NCBI GenBank assembly: GCA_019075905.1
Contig: JAGXAM010000010.1
Span: 52,921 to 116,920, forward strand
Length of the DNA: 64,000 nucleotides
Reading direction: 5' to 3'
Source of the DNA: Hyphomicrobiales bacterium
GTDB taxonomy: Bacteria; Pseudomonadota; Alphaproteobacteria; Rhizobiales; Beijerinckiaceae
Numbering within the stretch: the stretch's first letter is position 1; each line of letters opens with the position of its first letter. Positions 44,673 to 54,136 of the stretch are shown piece by piece. The notes beneath the pieces are model-generated. The model did not search any database and was not told where the DNA came from. It saw nothing but the letters and a program-made list of their open reading frames with translations. The position numbers and the translations under genes are program-made.

Positions 44673-45446
44673 TTGTCTTATGAGAACATCATCGTCGCCA
44701 CCCATGGCGCCGTCGGTCTGATCACCCTTAACCGGGCAGCGGCGCTGAACGCCCTCTCGACGCCGCTGATCGACGAGATGAATCTCGCCCTGACGGCTTT
44801 TGAGGCCGATGCCGGCATCGGCGCCATCGTCATAACCGGTTCGGCCAAGGCCTTTGCCGCCGGGGCCGACATCCGGGAAATGCGCGACAAGCGCTATTTC
44901 GATGTCTATCTCGAAGATTTCATCACCTCCTGGGAAGGCGTCAGCCGCACCCGCAAGCCGGTGATTGCCGCTGTTGCCGGCTATGCCCTTGGCGGCGGCT
45001 GCGAGCTTGCAATGATGTGCGATTTCATCATCGCCGCCGACAATGCCAAATTCGGCCAGCCGGAGATCAATCTCGGCGTCATTCCGGGTGCCGGGGGCAC
45101 GCAGCGCCTCACGCGCTTTGTTGGCAAGTCCAAGGCCATGGACATGTGCCTGACCGGGCGCATGATGGACGCCGCTGAAGCCGAGCGCGCCGGTCTGGTA
45201 TCGCGCATCGTGCCGCTGGCGAGCCTGCTCGACGAGGCCCTCAAGGCGGCCGCGACCATTGCCGGCTTGTCACGGCCCGCCGTGATGCTGGCCAAGGAAA
45301 GCGTCAACCGCGCCTATGAGACCACGCTCGCCGAGGGCATCAGGTTTGAGCGCCGGGTGTTTCACTCGCTGTTTGCTGGCCAAGACCAGAAAGAGGGCAT
45401 GACGGCATTTCTGGAAAAGCGCCCCGCCAAATTCCAAAACCGCTGA
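44673..45446 (+). CDS. Enoyl-CoA hydratase
   Basis: This 257-residue crotonase has [15 protein letters not shown], the oxyanion-hole segments [12 protein letters not shown] and [15 protein letters not shown], and both catalytic glutamates in [20 protein letters not shown]. It hydrates short-chain enoyl-CoAs in beta-oxidation. The start is TTG at 44673 behind ACGGGGAG. It is followed by the TSUP transporter after 16 bases. Confidence 0.94.
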   Translation: MSYENIIVATHGAVGLITLNRAAALNALSTPLIDEMNLALTAFEADAGIGAIVITGSAKAFAAGADIREMRDKRYFDVYLEDFITSWEGVSRTRKPVIAAVAGYALGGGCELAMMCDFIIAADNAKFGQPEINLGVIPGAGGTQRLTRFVGKSKAMDMCLTGRMMDAAEAERAGLVSRIVPLASLLDEALKAAATIAGLSRPAVMLAKESVNRAYETTLAEGIRFERRVFHSLFAGQDQKEGMTAFLEKRPAKFQNR

Positions 45447-45461
45447 GCTGAGAGCACCCCG

Positions 45462-46211
45462 ATGTTCCTGCTCACGCTGGCGCTGCTGTGCGTCGCTGCC
45501 TTCACCGCCGGCTTCATCGATGCCATTGGGGGTGGCGGCGGGCTCCTGACCGTGCCGGTGCTGGCGCTGGCGGGCTACAACCCTCTGGCGGCGCTCGCCA
45601 CCAACAAGCTGCAATCGACCTTCGGATCGGGCACGGCGGCGCTGGCCTATCTGCGCGCCCAGAACATCGAATTGCGCCAGGTCTGGCCGCTGCCGGTGGC
45701 GGCCGGGCTCGGCGCCTTGCTCGGCGTCGCCACGCTGGCGCAATTGCCCTCTGGCCTGATCATGAAGGCGCTGCCGGTGCTTCTGGTGCTGGTGGCGCTG
45801 TATTTCCTGTTTTCGCCGCGCATCAGCGATTCAGATTCGCATGCCCGTCTCGGCCTGCCGGTGCTGGGCCTGACGCTGGTGCCGCTGCTCGGCTTTTATG
45901 ATGGCGCCTTTGGGCCCGGCACCGGCGCCTTCCTGATGATCACCTTTGTCGAAATTGCCGGCTTTGGCATGATCAAGGCGGCGGCCCACACCAAAATCTG
46001 CAATCTGGCTTCCAATGTCTGCGCGCTGCTGGCCTGGATCATTGCTGGCAAGGTGGTGTGGGGTGTCGGCCTGATGATGGGCCTGGCGCAGTTTCTCGGC
46101 GCGCGTCTTGGCGCCCGCATGGCGGTGTCTCGCGGGGCGCAGCTGGTGCGCCCGGTGCTGATCGTCATTTGTCTCGTGCTGGCGGTCAAGATCGGCCTCC
46201 AGCATTACTGA
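45462..46211 (+). CDS. TSUP-family (TauE/SafE) permease
   Basis: This 249-residue membrane protein shows the TSUP repeats: FIDAIGGGGGLLTVPVLALAGY near the N-terminus, and GFYDGAFGPGTGAFLMITFVE at the start of the second half. The family includes sulfite, sulfoacetate and other organosulfur exporters. Sulfite export would complement the sulfolactate cleavage genes at 13 kb, but the two loci are 30 kb apart, so the link is only a suggestion. Confidence 0.9.
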   Translation: MFLLTLALLCVAAFTAGFIDAIGGGGGLLTVPVLALAGYNPLAALATNKLQSTFGSGTAALAYLRAQNIELRQVWPLPVAAGLGALLGVATLAQLPSGLIMKALPVLLVLVALYFLFSPRISDSDSHARLGLPVLGLTLVPLLGFYDGAFGPGTGAFLMITFVEIAGFGMIKAAAHTKICNLASNVCALLAWIIAGKVVWGVGLMMGLAQFLGARLGARMAVSRGAQLVRPVLIVICLVLAVKIGLQHY

Positions 46212-46320
46212 ACTGCGTGCGGCGGAAGCCAATCCTTAACCATGTTGAGGCAAGCTGTGAACCACTAACCGGGGGCGGCAGCCTCGCGCCTGCCTCTCGT
46301 TCCTGCCAGCAGAACCGCCC

Positions 46321-47604
46321 ATGCCACAAGCACTTCGAACCCTCGCGCGCCGCCACCGCTACCTGTCGCTGGAAGGCGCGCTGCAGTTGCTGTGGTGGGC
46401 CGCCATTTCCATTTCATGCATCGAGGATATAAAGCCCGCGCCCTATGACATCCTGCTGGTAATGATGATGCCGGTCTGGCTGTTCACCCGCTTCACGCTG
46501 AACCGGGTGCAGATCGTCTTTTTCGGGCTGCTGCTGGCGCGCCAGTTCCTCGAAATGTTTGCGCTGCTGCCCTATGTCACCGAGCCGGACGCCTTCCAAT
46601 ACACCTATTATTCGACCGTGGTCTTTACCTTCGCGATGTTTGCGGCGCTGTTTCTCGCCAATAACACCCACGAGCGCGTAAATATCTTCCTCAAGGCCTA
46701 TTTCATCTCCTGCTGCATCACCAGCCTCGCGGCGGTGGTCGGCTTTTTGAACATTGGCGGCATGGCGGCGCATTTTGAGGTCGAGGGCCAGCGCGCCGCC
46801 GGCACTTTCAATGATCCCAATGTCATGGGCTCATTTTGCGTGCTCGGCGCGCTTTATGGCCTGCAGGTGGTGCTGCGCTCCAGCCCGAAGCGGGCGATGA
46901 TCCTGTTTCCCTTCCTGCTGCTGATATGCGGCGGCATTCTCCTGAGTTTTTCACGCGGCTCATGGGGGGCGCTGGTCGTCACCTCGATGCTGCTGGGCTT
47001 CCTGACCTATGTCACCAGCCCCGATGCCCGGGCCCGCCGCCGCGTGGCGCTGACCTTTGCCATCATCGTGAGCCTCGCCGTGCTGTTATTCCTGGTGCTG
47101 CTGCTCAACGCCGATTTCAGCAGATTCTTCTTCGAGCGCGCGCAATTGCTGCATTCCTACGACACCGGCGCCAATGGCCGCTTCGGCAACCAGATGCGCT
47201 CGCTCAAGCACCTCTTCACACTGCCCTGGGGCTATGGGCCGCTGCGGTTCCGGCTGTTTTACGGGCTTGAACCGCATGAATCCTACATTGGAGCCTTTGC
47301 CAATTCCGGTTGGCTCGCCGGTTTCGTCTTCATCGCCCTCGCCATAACCACCAACTTCGTCGGCTTGCGGCTCGCCCTGAAGCCCTCGCCCTATCAGCGC
47401 TATGCCCAGATCATCTGGCCGGCGACACTCGCGCATTTCATGCAGGGCTTCCAGATCGACATTGATCACTGGCCGTTCTTTTCACTGGCCATGGGTGCAG
47501 TCTGGGGGCTGGAGGCCGCCCGCCAGAACTGGCTCGGGCGCGCCCGTGCCGCCGCCTTGCGCGCGCCGCCGCATATGCCGCTGCCCGATGCCCGACCTGC
47601 ATGA
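46321..47604 (+). CDS. O-antigen ligase/polymerase family protein (Wzy/WaaL-like)
   Basis: This 427-residue protein has about ten membrane segments and a large periplasmic loop around residues 250-330 (FFERAQLLHSYDTGANGRFGNQMRSL). The LSFSRGSWGALVV segment matches the conserved arginine region of the Wzy_C (O-antigen ligase) domain, and H-E-S (LEPHESYIGAFANSGW) is the conserved loop histidine. It would join or ligate a lipid-linked glycan. No other glycan genes are adjacent, so its polymer is unknown. Confidence 0.82.
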   Translation: MPQALRTLARRHRYLSLEGALQLLWWAAISISCIEDIKPAPYDILLVMMMPVWLFTRFTLNRVQIVFFGLLLARQFLEMFALLPYVTEPDAFQYTYYSTVVFTFAMFAALFLANNTHERVNIFLKAYFISCCITSLAAVVGFLNIGGMAAHFEVEGQRAAGTFNDPNVMGSFCVLGALYGLQVVLRSSPKRAMILFPFLLLICGGILLSFSRGSWGALVVTSMLLGFLTYVTSPDARARRRVALTFAIIVSLAVLLFLVLLLNADFSRFFFERAQLLHSYDTGANGRFGNQMRSLKHLFTLPWGYGPLRFRLFYGLEPHESYIGAFANSGWLAGFVFIALAITTNFVGLRLALKPSPYQRYAQIIWPATLAHFMQGFQIDIDHWPFFSLAMGAVWGLEAARQNWLGRARAAALRAPPHMPLPDARPA

Positions 47605-47656
47605 AATGAGGCCTTCAGGGCGGTGATTGCCACTGTTCAAATGGCGAACGAGCGCC

Positions 47657-47662
47657 TATATT
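47657..47662 (+). promoter_or_regulatory. Probable ssrA promoter -10 box
   Basis: TATATT here follows TGTTCA (47634-47639) with a 17-base spacer, and it precedes the tmRNA acceptor piece. Confidence 0.45.
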
Positions 47663-47668
47663 CGTAGC

Positions 47669-47985
47669 GTCACCGCAAGGCGACTATGGCGATAAACGGA
47701 CTTCGTAATAGATTTTCCGGACCCGGGGGCGGTACCCGGCGCCTCCACCCAAGCAGCCGCGTGGCCGTTTGGGTGGGGGCGAAACAGCTTCGACGGGGAG
47801 TTGAAAGGAAGTTTTTTTGCCCGGCATGATACCACCGTTATCGGGTCAAACCTGTAGTTGCAAATGACAACTATGCTCCGGTGGCCCTCGCTGCGTAATG
47901 CAGTGCTGGTACCGAAATTAAGCCCTGTGGGTTAGCCCCTTCAGGCGGGGTCCGGAGGCACCTGGCAACAGAAGCCTCCACTTTA
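47669..47985 (+). ncRNA. ssrA: tmRNA, permuted two-piece type
   Basis: The acceptor piece comes first and ends CGCCTCC-A-CC (47740-47749). After a spacer that will be excised, the coding piece begins GGGGGCG-AAACAGCTTCGACGGGG (47775 on) and pairs with the acceptor. The tag frame runs from 47860 to 47898: ANDNYAPVALAA then TAA. This permuted order is typical of Alphaproteobacteria. The T-loop reads GGCGGTA and the third 3' base is C rather than A (CCC), so CCA must be repaired after processing. The ends given are approximate. Confidence 0.93.
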
Positions 47986-48021
47986 TTGATGATGGCACTT
48001 TGCGAGGCAGGCACGAATAAA

Positions 48022-48570
48022 ATGGCAGACGACCTGATCCGCTATGATCTCAAAGTTCAGAAAGCCATGCGCCAGGTGATACGCGGCGTCATTGGCGATG
48101 CCGCCCGTGACGGCTTGCCCGGCGGGCATTTTTTCCAGATCAGCTTCCGCACCGATGCGCCCGGCGTCAAACTCTCGCCGGAACTGCTGAAGCGCTGCCC
48201 CGAGCAGATGACCATCATCCTGCAATACCAGTTTCAGGATCTGGTGGTCAGCGATTACAGCCTGGAGGTTGTGCTGTTTTTCAACCATGTGCCGGAGCGG
48301 CTGGTGATACCCTTCAGCGCCATCACCGAATTTTACGATCCCTCTGTGCAGTTCGGCCTGCGCTTTGATGTTGCCAGCGCTGATGAGCCCGCCGCCGAAC
48401 CGGCGCCAGCGGCCAGCAAGGTGGCAACCCCGGTTTCGGCCGCCGCGCAACTGGCAAAGAACATCGAGGAGCGTGGCAAGCGCATCCAGCGCGAGCCCCA
48501 GGCCGATGCCATAACTTCCGATGACAGCGGCAAGGTGGTCGCGGTCGATTTCTCCCGCCGCAAGCCCTGA
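48022..48570 (+). CDS. sspB: SspB-family ClpXP adaptor
   Basis: This 182-residue protein matches alphaproteobacterial SspB: LIRYDLKVQKAMRQVIRGVI, GLPGGHFFQISFRTDAPGVKLS and VVLFFNHVPERLVIPFSAITEFYDPSVQFGL. An Ala-rich linker leads to a C-terminal KVVAVDFSRRKP, the ClpX-binding tail. SspB delivers ssrA-tagged proteins to ClpXP, and it lies directly behind the tmRNA gene. The ATG at 48022 was chosen because earlier in-frame ATGs overlap the tmRNA end. Confidence 0.95.
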   Translation: MADDLIRYDLKVQKAMRQVIRGVIGDAARDGLPGGHFFQISFRTDAPGVKLSPELLKRCPEQMTIILQYQFQDLVVSDYSLEVVLFFNHVPERLVIPFSAITEFYDPSVQFGLRFDVASADEPAAEPAPAASKVATPVSAAAQLAKNIEERGKRIQREPQADAITSDDSGKVVAVDFSRRKP

Positions 48571-48581
48571 GCGGCGCGCGC

Positions 48582-48779
48582 GTGGCCGAGATCATCAATC
48601 TGCGCCGCGCCCGCAAACAGGCAAGACGCGCCGAGGCGGCGGCGATAGCCGCGCAGAACCGCGCGCTGCATGGTCGCAGCGGTGCAGAGCGCGATGCTGC
48701 CGCCGCCACCGAGGCCCTTGAGACAAGGCGCTGGCAGGCCCATGTCATGACGAGGCGCAATCCTGAAGATGAGCGCTGA
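48582..48779 (+). CDS. DUF4169 family protein
   Basis: This 65-residue, very basic and Ala-rich protein starts (GTG) AEIINLRRARKQARRAEA, the DUF4169 signature. It is a single long helix with no known function. It is eleven bases after sspB and overlaps the next gene by eleven bases, so it belongs to a three-gene unit. Confidence 0.85.
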   Translation: MAEIINLRRARKQARRAEAAAIAAQNRALHGRSGAERDAAAATEALETRRWQAHVMTRRNPEDER

Positions 48780-49026
48780 TCCGACCCTTGTGACCAAACA
48801 TTCGGTGATCATTGCCGGTCATGCGACCAGCATATCGCTCGAACATGCCTTCTGGCAGGCCTTGCGCAACGAGGCGGCGCGTCGCGGCATGTCACGCGCC
48901 GCGCTGATCGGCGAGATCGATGCGCAGCGCGGCAAGGCCAATCTTTCGAGTGCGCTGCGCGTGCATCTGCTGGAGCGTGCCGCCCTCAATGCGCCGGTGC
49001 CGTCCCCGCCGGTGGCACCAGCATGA
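48769..49026 (+). CDS. Ribbon-helix-helix domain protein
   Basis: This 85-residue protein contains KHSVIIAGHATSISLEHAFW and LSSALRVHLLERA, matching the RHH_4 type of small alphaproteobacterial ribbon-helix-helix proteins. The strand-helix-helix order would give a dimeric DNA-binding fold, but the target is unknown. Its last 41 bases overlap the end of the opposite-strand AsmA gene. It is the third gene of the sspB-DUF4169 unit. Confidence 0.8.
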   Translation: MSADPTLVTKHSVIIAGHATSISLEHAFWQALRNEAARRGMSRAALIGEIDAQRGKANLSSALRVHLLERAALNAPVPSPPVAPA

Positions 49027-52000
49027 GCGGTGGTGGCACCGGCTTGGCGGGCGCGCCCTGAAAGTGCAGCGGCGCCAGCGGCTTGATGACAAGGGGTGCC
49101 GGGGCCACTGACTTGGCTGGCGTCATGATCTTCTTGGCTGCGAGCAGGGCCTTTTGCGCAGCACTGGCTTCGGCGGCCTTCCGGGCCTCGGCAGCAGCAG
49201 CGCGCTCAGCCTCGAATTTTTTCTCAAAGGCCGCATCGCGCTCCATCTTGCGCCAGCCGCGCAACCGTCGCTCGAACATCGCCCGCTCCTGGACGTCGGC
49301 CTTGAAAGCGGCAATTTTCGCCTTCTGCACCGCTATCGCCCGCGTGGCGAGGCCATCGAGCAAGCCTCCCATCTCGATCTGCCGCTGCGGCGCCGCCACC
49401 GGGCCGCTGAAACTCAGGCCGATCTGCGGCGGCGGGCCGCTCCACAGTGCCGGGGCCGGGGCCGGGGGCAGCGACAGGGTTTCTTTCAAGGTCGATTGCG
49501 CCAGATCAAGCGTGATATGCAGGCGCGCCGCCGCGCCAGCCGGGCGCAGATCGAGAACCCCGCCCGAAAGTGTCGCCACGAGCGGCTGATCGCCAAGCTT
49601 GAAGGCGCCCTTGTCGAGCCCGGCCTGCAGCAAGGCACCGACATGGCCCGCGCCTATGTGCCGTGCGCCATCGCCCAGCGCCTGCAGGGTAGCGGCCAGC
49701 GCCTGCGGATCAGCCCTGGGCACCTCGGCCTCATGCAAGGTCACCGAGCCCTCGCCAGCAAGCGCCTTCAGCAATCCCGCTCGCGAGGAACCGGTCGTCG
49801 CAATATTGATTGTGCCATCCACAAGCGCCTTGAGGCCGGGCACATCGACCCGGCCACCGGCAAGCCGGGCGGTGCCTGTGGCCGAGGCCTGCGTGCCATG
49901 GCGCGAGATCGTCAGCTTGCCGCCGAGCTTGCCCCCGGCAAGGGTGCCCACAAAGCGGTCGATCGTCAGGCTGTGGTGCTGCAGGCTGAGATTGAAGGAA
50001 GCCGGAGCCGCTGGCGTCGCCCCGTCATCGAAGCTGAACTGCGGCGTCTGCACATGCAAGCCGGCTATATCGAGACGATCAAAGGGCGCACCGAAAGCCT
50101 GCACGGATGTGAAGGCCGATCTTTGCGGGGAGAGGGTGCCAAGCACCAGCGCACCAAGGCCACGAAACGTCAAGGCGCCGATATCGAGGCTGCCGCCGAC
50201 CATTCCATGTTTCTGCTCGCCAGCCTGCCAGTGCAAATCGCCTTTAAAATCATTGCCGTCGGCAACGCCCTTGAGCGCGCTGATGGCGAGGCCGTCATCA
50301 TCGCGCTTGAAACTCGCGCTCAGGTTCAGCGGCATTTGCGCTTCCGTCACAGGCAGGGCCAGCGCCAGCGCCCTTGTCAGCGGCAGAATATCCGGGCTCT
50401 GGACCTGCACCTTGCCGCCGCCATAGAGCCCCTTCGGCTTCAAGACGAGATGGCATAGGCAATCAAACACTCCGCCCGCCACTTTGGCAGTGGTTTTGAC
50501 GCTATAGCCGGTGCCATCGCTTGCAAGATCGAGCGTGACATCGGCGCGCCCTAGGCCCTGCAAGGGCAGGGTTTCAAACCCGATCTGGCGCAAAAACGCG
50601 GCGCTGTCCGGGGCCTTGAGGGCGATATGCGCATCGGCGCCCTTGACGCCGGGCGTAACGCTGCCGGTGACGGCGGTTGCCGCCAGCGTGCCGCTGATCT
50701 GCGCGCTCACCGGCAGGCCGGGCGCGCCCTTGCTCGCGGCCTCGATATGCAGGCGAGCTGGGGCCAGAAACGGCGCCCGCACCTGCAAGGCAGCGCTCAG
50801 CGGCCCGGGAAACAGCCGCGCCAGCAATTGGCTCGCCGCAACGAGGCGGCTCGCGGAAATATCGGCTTGCAGCACGCCGCCACCAGCGCCGAGGTTTCCC
50901 GAGGCGACAATATCGGCACCGCCGAGATGCGCCACTTTCAGGCTCTTGAGATCAAGCTGGCCGTGACTGCGCGTCAGGTGAAAATCCACATCGCCGGCAT
51001 CGATCATGCCGGCGCCAAAATGCGCGACGCGCACCGCATGCGCCCGCAGCGCCAGATCGAGATCGAGCGCGGCATCGCCCAGAACCGGGCTTTGCGGCAC
51101 CTGGTCAAGATCAAGCATTGGTGCATCGACATCGGCAAAGAGCCGCGCCGGTTTTCCATCTTGTGCCGCCGTATAGGCGAAGGCCCCGTTCAGCCTTGTG
51201 CGATCGAGCCGCAATTTTGCGTTGCGGCTGGCAAAACTCACCTGCGACAGCTTGAGGGGGCCCTGCCAGCCAACCGCCTCGAAGGGCAGGGCCTTCAGCC
51301 ATGTGGCAAGGGCGTCTGCCGGTGCCAGTTGCAAGCGGTGAAGCCAGCGCGCCAGCGCCGGCGCATCATCGGTGCTCGCCGCAACATCGCCGTTGAAATC
51401 CGCCGCCACCCCGCGATCGACCGCGCCATGCACATCGAGCTTGCTGCCGCCAGGCGCCAGCGCCGCAAAATCCAGCCGCACCGGCTGGCCCGGCGCAAGT
51501 TGCAGCCTGGCGCTGACATTGCGCACACCATCCGCCCCCCAATTGAGAATCGGCGTTGTCGCCGTCACCGTCAACGCCAGCGGCAGGGATGGCGGCACTC
51601 CAGGCGGCATCAGCCAGGCCAGCGGATCGAGGGTTGCCACCGTCAGGGCAGGGTCAGGCTTGACCGGCCGTGCGGCGATCAACTGGTCGAGGTCGAGCTG
51701 GCTGGCCACAAGGCTGACAGCTGCTCGCGGTTGCGGCGCAAAATTGACGCTTGCGGCACCACGCGCATGCAGCGCCGCCGCGCCGCCGCCAAGCGTCAGC
51801 TGCAGGTTGCTGGCGGCGACATGCGACAGACCGGCGGCAATTTTCATATGCGCGGCCCAGGGCAATACCTTGCCGCCCGGCTTAGCCCGCAACTGGCCAT
51901 GAAGCACGCTATCGCCCCGCGCTGTCAGCGCCCCGGCATCGAAGGTCAGCACCCCGGTAAAGTCAGCCTGCGGCCATGATCCTGCTGACGCGCTCGACCA

Positions 52001-52612
52001 TGACAGGGGCATGTCGTCGCCCTTGATGGCACCGGTATCGAGGCTGAAGGCCAGCGTCCCTTGCGGGCTTGCGACCGTTCCGCTGGCATGCAGCGGGCCA
52101 GGCAGCGATGCCGCTGTCGCCGTGACATTAAGCCTGTCGAGCGCCAGCAGCGGCGTGCCATCGCTCCGCAGCAAGCTGATCATGCCATCGTTCAGCCGCA
52201 GCGCCGCGAGCGCCACACCGCGCATATGCGGCGAGGGCGGCAGCGGCAGGTCAAACCCGCCGGCCGCATTCTGCACCAGCGTGATCCGGGCATGATCGAA
52301 GGATGCGGTGGTGAGCTCGATCTTGCCCTGCAGCAACGGCATCACCGCCAGATCGAGCTTGACATCGCGCGCCACGAAATGGCTCTGCGCCGCCGTGCCG
52401 CCCACCTTCAGGGCCCCGAGCCGCAATTTGGGTGCCGGCAGCAGCCGCAGGCTGACTGGCCCGCCGAGTTGCACCGGCCGCCCCAGCCATTGCGTCAGAT
52501 GCCGCGCCATCACGTCGCGCTCGGCATCCCAATTGACAAATTGCGGACCAATCAGCGCGGTGCACAGCACCAGCACCAGAAACAGCCCGAAATACGTCAG
52601 AAATTCCCGCAC
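48986..52612 (-). CDS. AsmA family protein
   Basis: This 1208-residue protein has an N-terminal membrane anchor (REFLTYFGLFLVLVLCTALIG) and the AsmA start segment (WLGRPVQLGGPVSLRLLPAPKLRLGALKVG). A long repetitive beta-rich body follows, with the AsmA_2 C-terminal region (GGKLTISRHGTQASATGTARL, VPGLKALVDGT). AsmA-like proteins form periplasmic bridge structures that move phospholipids to the outer membrane. A charged coiled tail (residues ~1080-1160, rich in A, K, E, R) and a proline-rich end are extra. It is convergent with the ribbon-helix-helix gene and overlaps it. Confidence 0.88.
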   Translation of the reverse strand: MREFLTYFGLFLVLVLCTALIGPQFVNWDAERDVMARHLTQWLGRPVQLGGPVSLRLLPAPKLRLGALKVGGTAAQSHFVARDVKLDLAVMPLLQGKIELTTASFDHARITLVQNAAGGFDLPLPPSPHMRGVALAALRLNDGMISLLRSDGTPLLALDRLNVTATAASLPGPLHASGTVASPQGTLAFSLDTGAIKGDDMPLSWSSASAGSWPQADFTGVLTFDAGALTARGDSVLHGQLRAKPGGKVLPWAAHMKIAAGLSHVAASNLQLTLGGGAAALHARGAASVNFAPQPRAAVSLVASQLDLDQLIAARPVKPDPALTVATLDPLAWLMPPGVPPSLPLALTVTATTPILNWGADGVRNVSARLQLAPGQPVRLDFAALAPGGSKLDVHGAVDRGVAADFNGDVAASTDDAPALARWLHRLQLAPADALATWLKALPFEAVGWQGPLKLSQVSFASRNAKLRLDRTRLNGAFAYTAAQDGKPARLFADVDAPMLDLDQVPQSPVLGDAALDLDLALRAHAVRVAHFGAGMIDAGDVDFHLTRSHGQLDLKSLKVAHLGGADIVASGNLGAGGGVLQADISASRLVAASQLLARLFPGPLSAALQVRAPFLAPARLHIEAASKGAPGLPVSAQISGTLAATAVTGSVTPGVKGADAHIALKAPDSAAFLRQIGFETLPLQGLGRADVTLDLASDGTGYSVKTTAKVAGGVFDCLCHLVLKPKGLYGGGKVQVQSPDILPLTRALALALPVTEAQMPLNLSASFKRDDDGLAISALKGVADGNDFKGDLHWQAGEQKHGMVGGSLDIGALTFRGLGALVLGTLSPQRSAFTSVQAFGAPFDRLDIAGLHVQTPQFSFDDGATPAAPASFNLSLQHHSLTIDRFVGTLAGGKLGGKLTISRHGTQASATGTARLAGGRVDVPGLKALVDGTINIATTGSSRAGLLKALAGEGSVTLHEAEVPRADPQALAATLQALGDGARHIGAGHVGALLQAGLDKGAFKLGDQPLVATLSGGVLDLRPAGAAARLHITLDLAQSTLKETLSLPPAPAPALWSGPPPQIGLSFSGPVAAPQRQIEMGGLLDGLATRAIAVQKAKIAAFKADVQERAMFERRLRGWRKMERDAAFEKKFEAERAAAAEARKAAEASAAQKALLAAKKIMTPAKSVAPAPLVIKPLAPLHFQGAPAKPVPPPLMLVPPAGTAPAH

Positions 52613-52660
52613 AACCTGTTTCCTTGCCCGGATGAAATGTGGCCTGTGCTGGGCCGGAAC

Positions 52661-54061
52661 TCAATCCATCGGGAGAATTTTTCCTGGGTTCATCAAGCCC
52701 CTTGGATCGAGCGCGTGCTTGATGCTGGCCATCATCGCCAGGGTGGCGGCACCATGTTCGCGCTTCATATATTTCACCTTGCCCTGGCCGATGCCATGCT
52801 CGCCGGTGCAGGTGCCCTCCATCGACAGCGCGCGTTCGATCAATCTGTCAAGAAACGCCGCAACTCGCTCGTTTTCGCCGGCCTTTTCCGGGTCGAACAT
52901 CAAGCCAAGATGGAAATTGCCATCACCGACATGGCCGACGATGGGGGCGATGAGGCCGGTTGCGGCAATATCGGCCTGGGTCGCCTCGACGCAATCGGCC
53001 AGCCGCGAGATCGGCACGCAGACATCGGTGGATATGCTGGAAAGACCCGGCGCGAGGCCGCGCGTCGCCCAATAGACATCATGGCGCGCCTGCCAGAGCT
53101 TGCTGCGCTCCTCCGGCTTGGCGGTCCACTGGAAGGCGCCCGCGCCAAATTCCGCGGCTATCTCGCCAAAGCGCCGCGCCTGCTCGGCCACCCCGGCATC
53201 GCTGCCGTGAAATTCCAGAAACAGCATCGGCTGTTCCGGCATCGTCAGCCGCGAATAGGCATTGCAGGCCTTGACCTGCAGGGCATCGAGCAATTCGATC
53301 CGCGCCACCGGCAGGCCGGACTGGATGGTGACGATGGCGGCATCGCAGGCCGCCCGCACGCTCGGAAACGGGCAAATGCCGCCGGCAATCGCCTCGGGTA
53401 TGCCATGCAGGCGCAGGGTGATTTCCGTGACAATGCCCAGCGTGCCCTCGGCCCCGGTCAGCAGCCGCGCCAGATCGTAACCGGCCGAGGACTTGCGTGC
53501 CCGCCCGCCGGTGCGCACCACCGAGCCATCTGCCAGGACCGCTTCCAGCGAAATGACATTGTCGCGCATCGTGCCATAGCGCACCGCATTGGTGCCGGAA
53601 GCGCGCGTGGACACCATGCCGCCCAGCGAAGCGTCCGCGCCCGGATCAATCGGGAAAAACAGGCCGGAATCACGCAGGTTCTCATTGAGAAACTTGCGCG
53701 TCACCCCGGGCTCGATCACGCAATCGAGATCCTCTGCATGAACGGTAATGATCCGCCGCATCAGCCCCATATCAATGCAAAGCCCGCCCCGGGGCGCATT
53801 GACATGGCCTTCGAGCGAGGTGCCGGCGCCAAAGGGGATCATCGGCACATCATGTTCGCTGCACAAATGAACGATGTCGACCACCTCATCGCGGCTCAGC
53901 GGCTGCACCACGGCATCGGGCGGCTGGTTGGAAATCACGCTCAGCGTATGGGCGTGCTGGCGACGGAACTCCGCGCCGACCTGAAAGCGGTTGCCAAAGC
54001 GTTGCTGCAACTGCGCCCGGAGCGCTTCAGGAAACGGATGACGTGGCGCGGTGCTGGTCAT
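52661..54061 (-). CDS. FAD-linked oxidase (GlcD/D-lactate dehydrogenase type)
   Basis: This 466-residue flavoprotein of the FAD_binding_4 group has the PP-loop VPMIPFGAGTSLEGHVNAPRGG, GMVSTRASGTNAVRYGTMRDN, and the C-terminal metal-binding GHVGDGNFHLGLM and GEHGIGQGKVKY, which mark the glycolate/D-lactate/D-2-hydroxyglutarate oxidase branch. The start at 54061 follows GAGGAGGGA; upstream ATGs at 54085 and 54112 are less likely. The substrate is a D-2-hydroxy acid not further defined. A tightly following gene is absent. Confidence 0.9.
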   Translation of the reverse strand: MTSTAPRHPFPEALRAQLQQRFGNRFQVGAEFRRQHAHTLSVISNQPPDAVVQPLSRDEVVDIVHLCSEHDVPMIPFGAGTSLEGHVNAPRGGLCIDMGLMRRIITVHAEDLDCVIEPGVTRKFLNENLRDSGLFFPIDPGADASLGGMVSTRASGTNAVRYGTMRDNVISLEAVLADGSVVRTGGRARKSSAGYDLARLLTGAEGTLGIVTEITLRLHGIPEAIAGGICPFPSVRAACDAAIVTIQSGLPVARIELLDALQVKACNAYSRLTMPEQPMLFLEFHGSDAGVAEQARRFGEIAAEFGAGAFQWTAKPEERSKLWQARHDVYWATRGLAPGLSSISTDVCVPISRLADCVEATQADIAATGLIAPIVGHVGDGNFHLGLMFDPEKAGENERVAAFLDRLIERALSMEGTCTGEHGIGQGKVKYMKREHGAATLAMMASIKHALDPRGLMNPGKILPMD

Positions 54062-54136
54062 GGCTTGCTGGTCCCTCCTCGACATTTCACACGCAGATAC
54101 GCGCAAAATCAAGGCATTGCCAGCCTTTCCCGTAGC

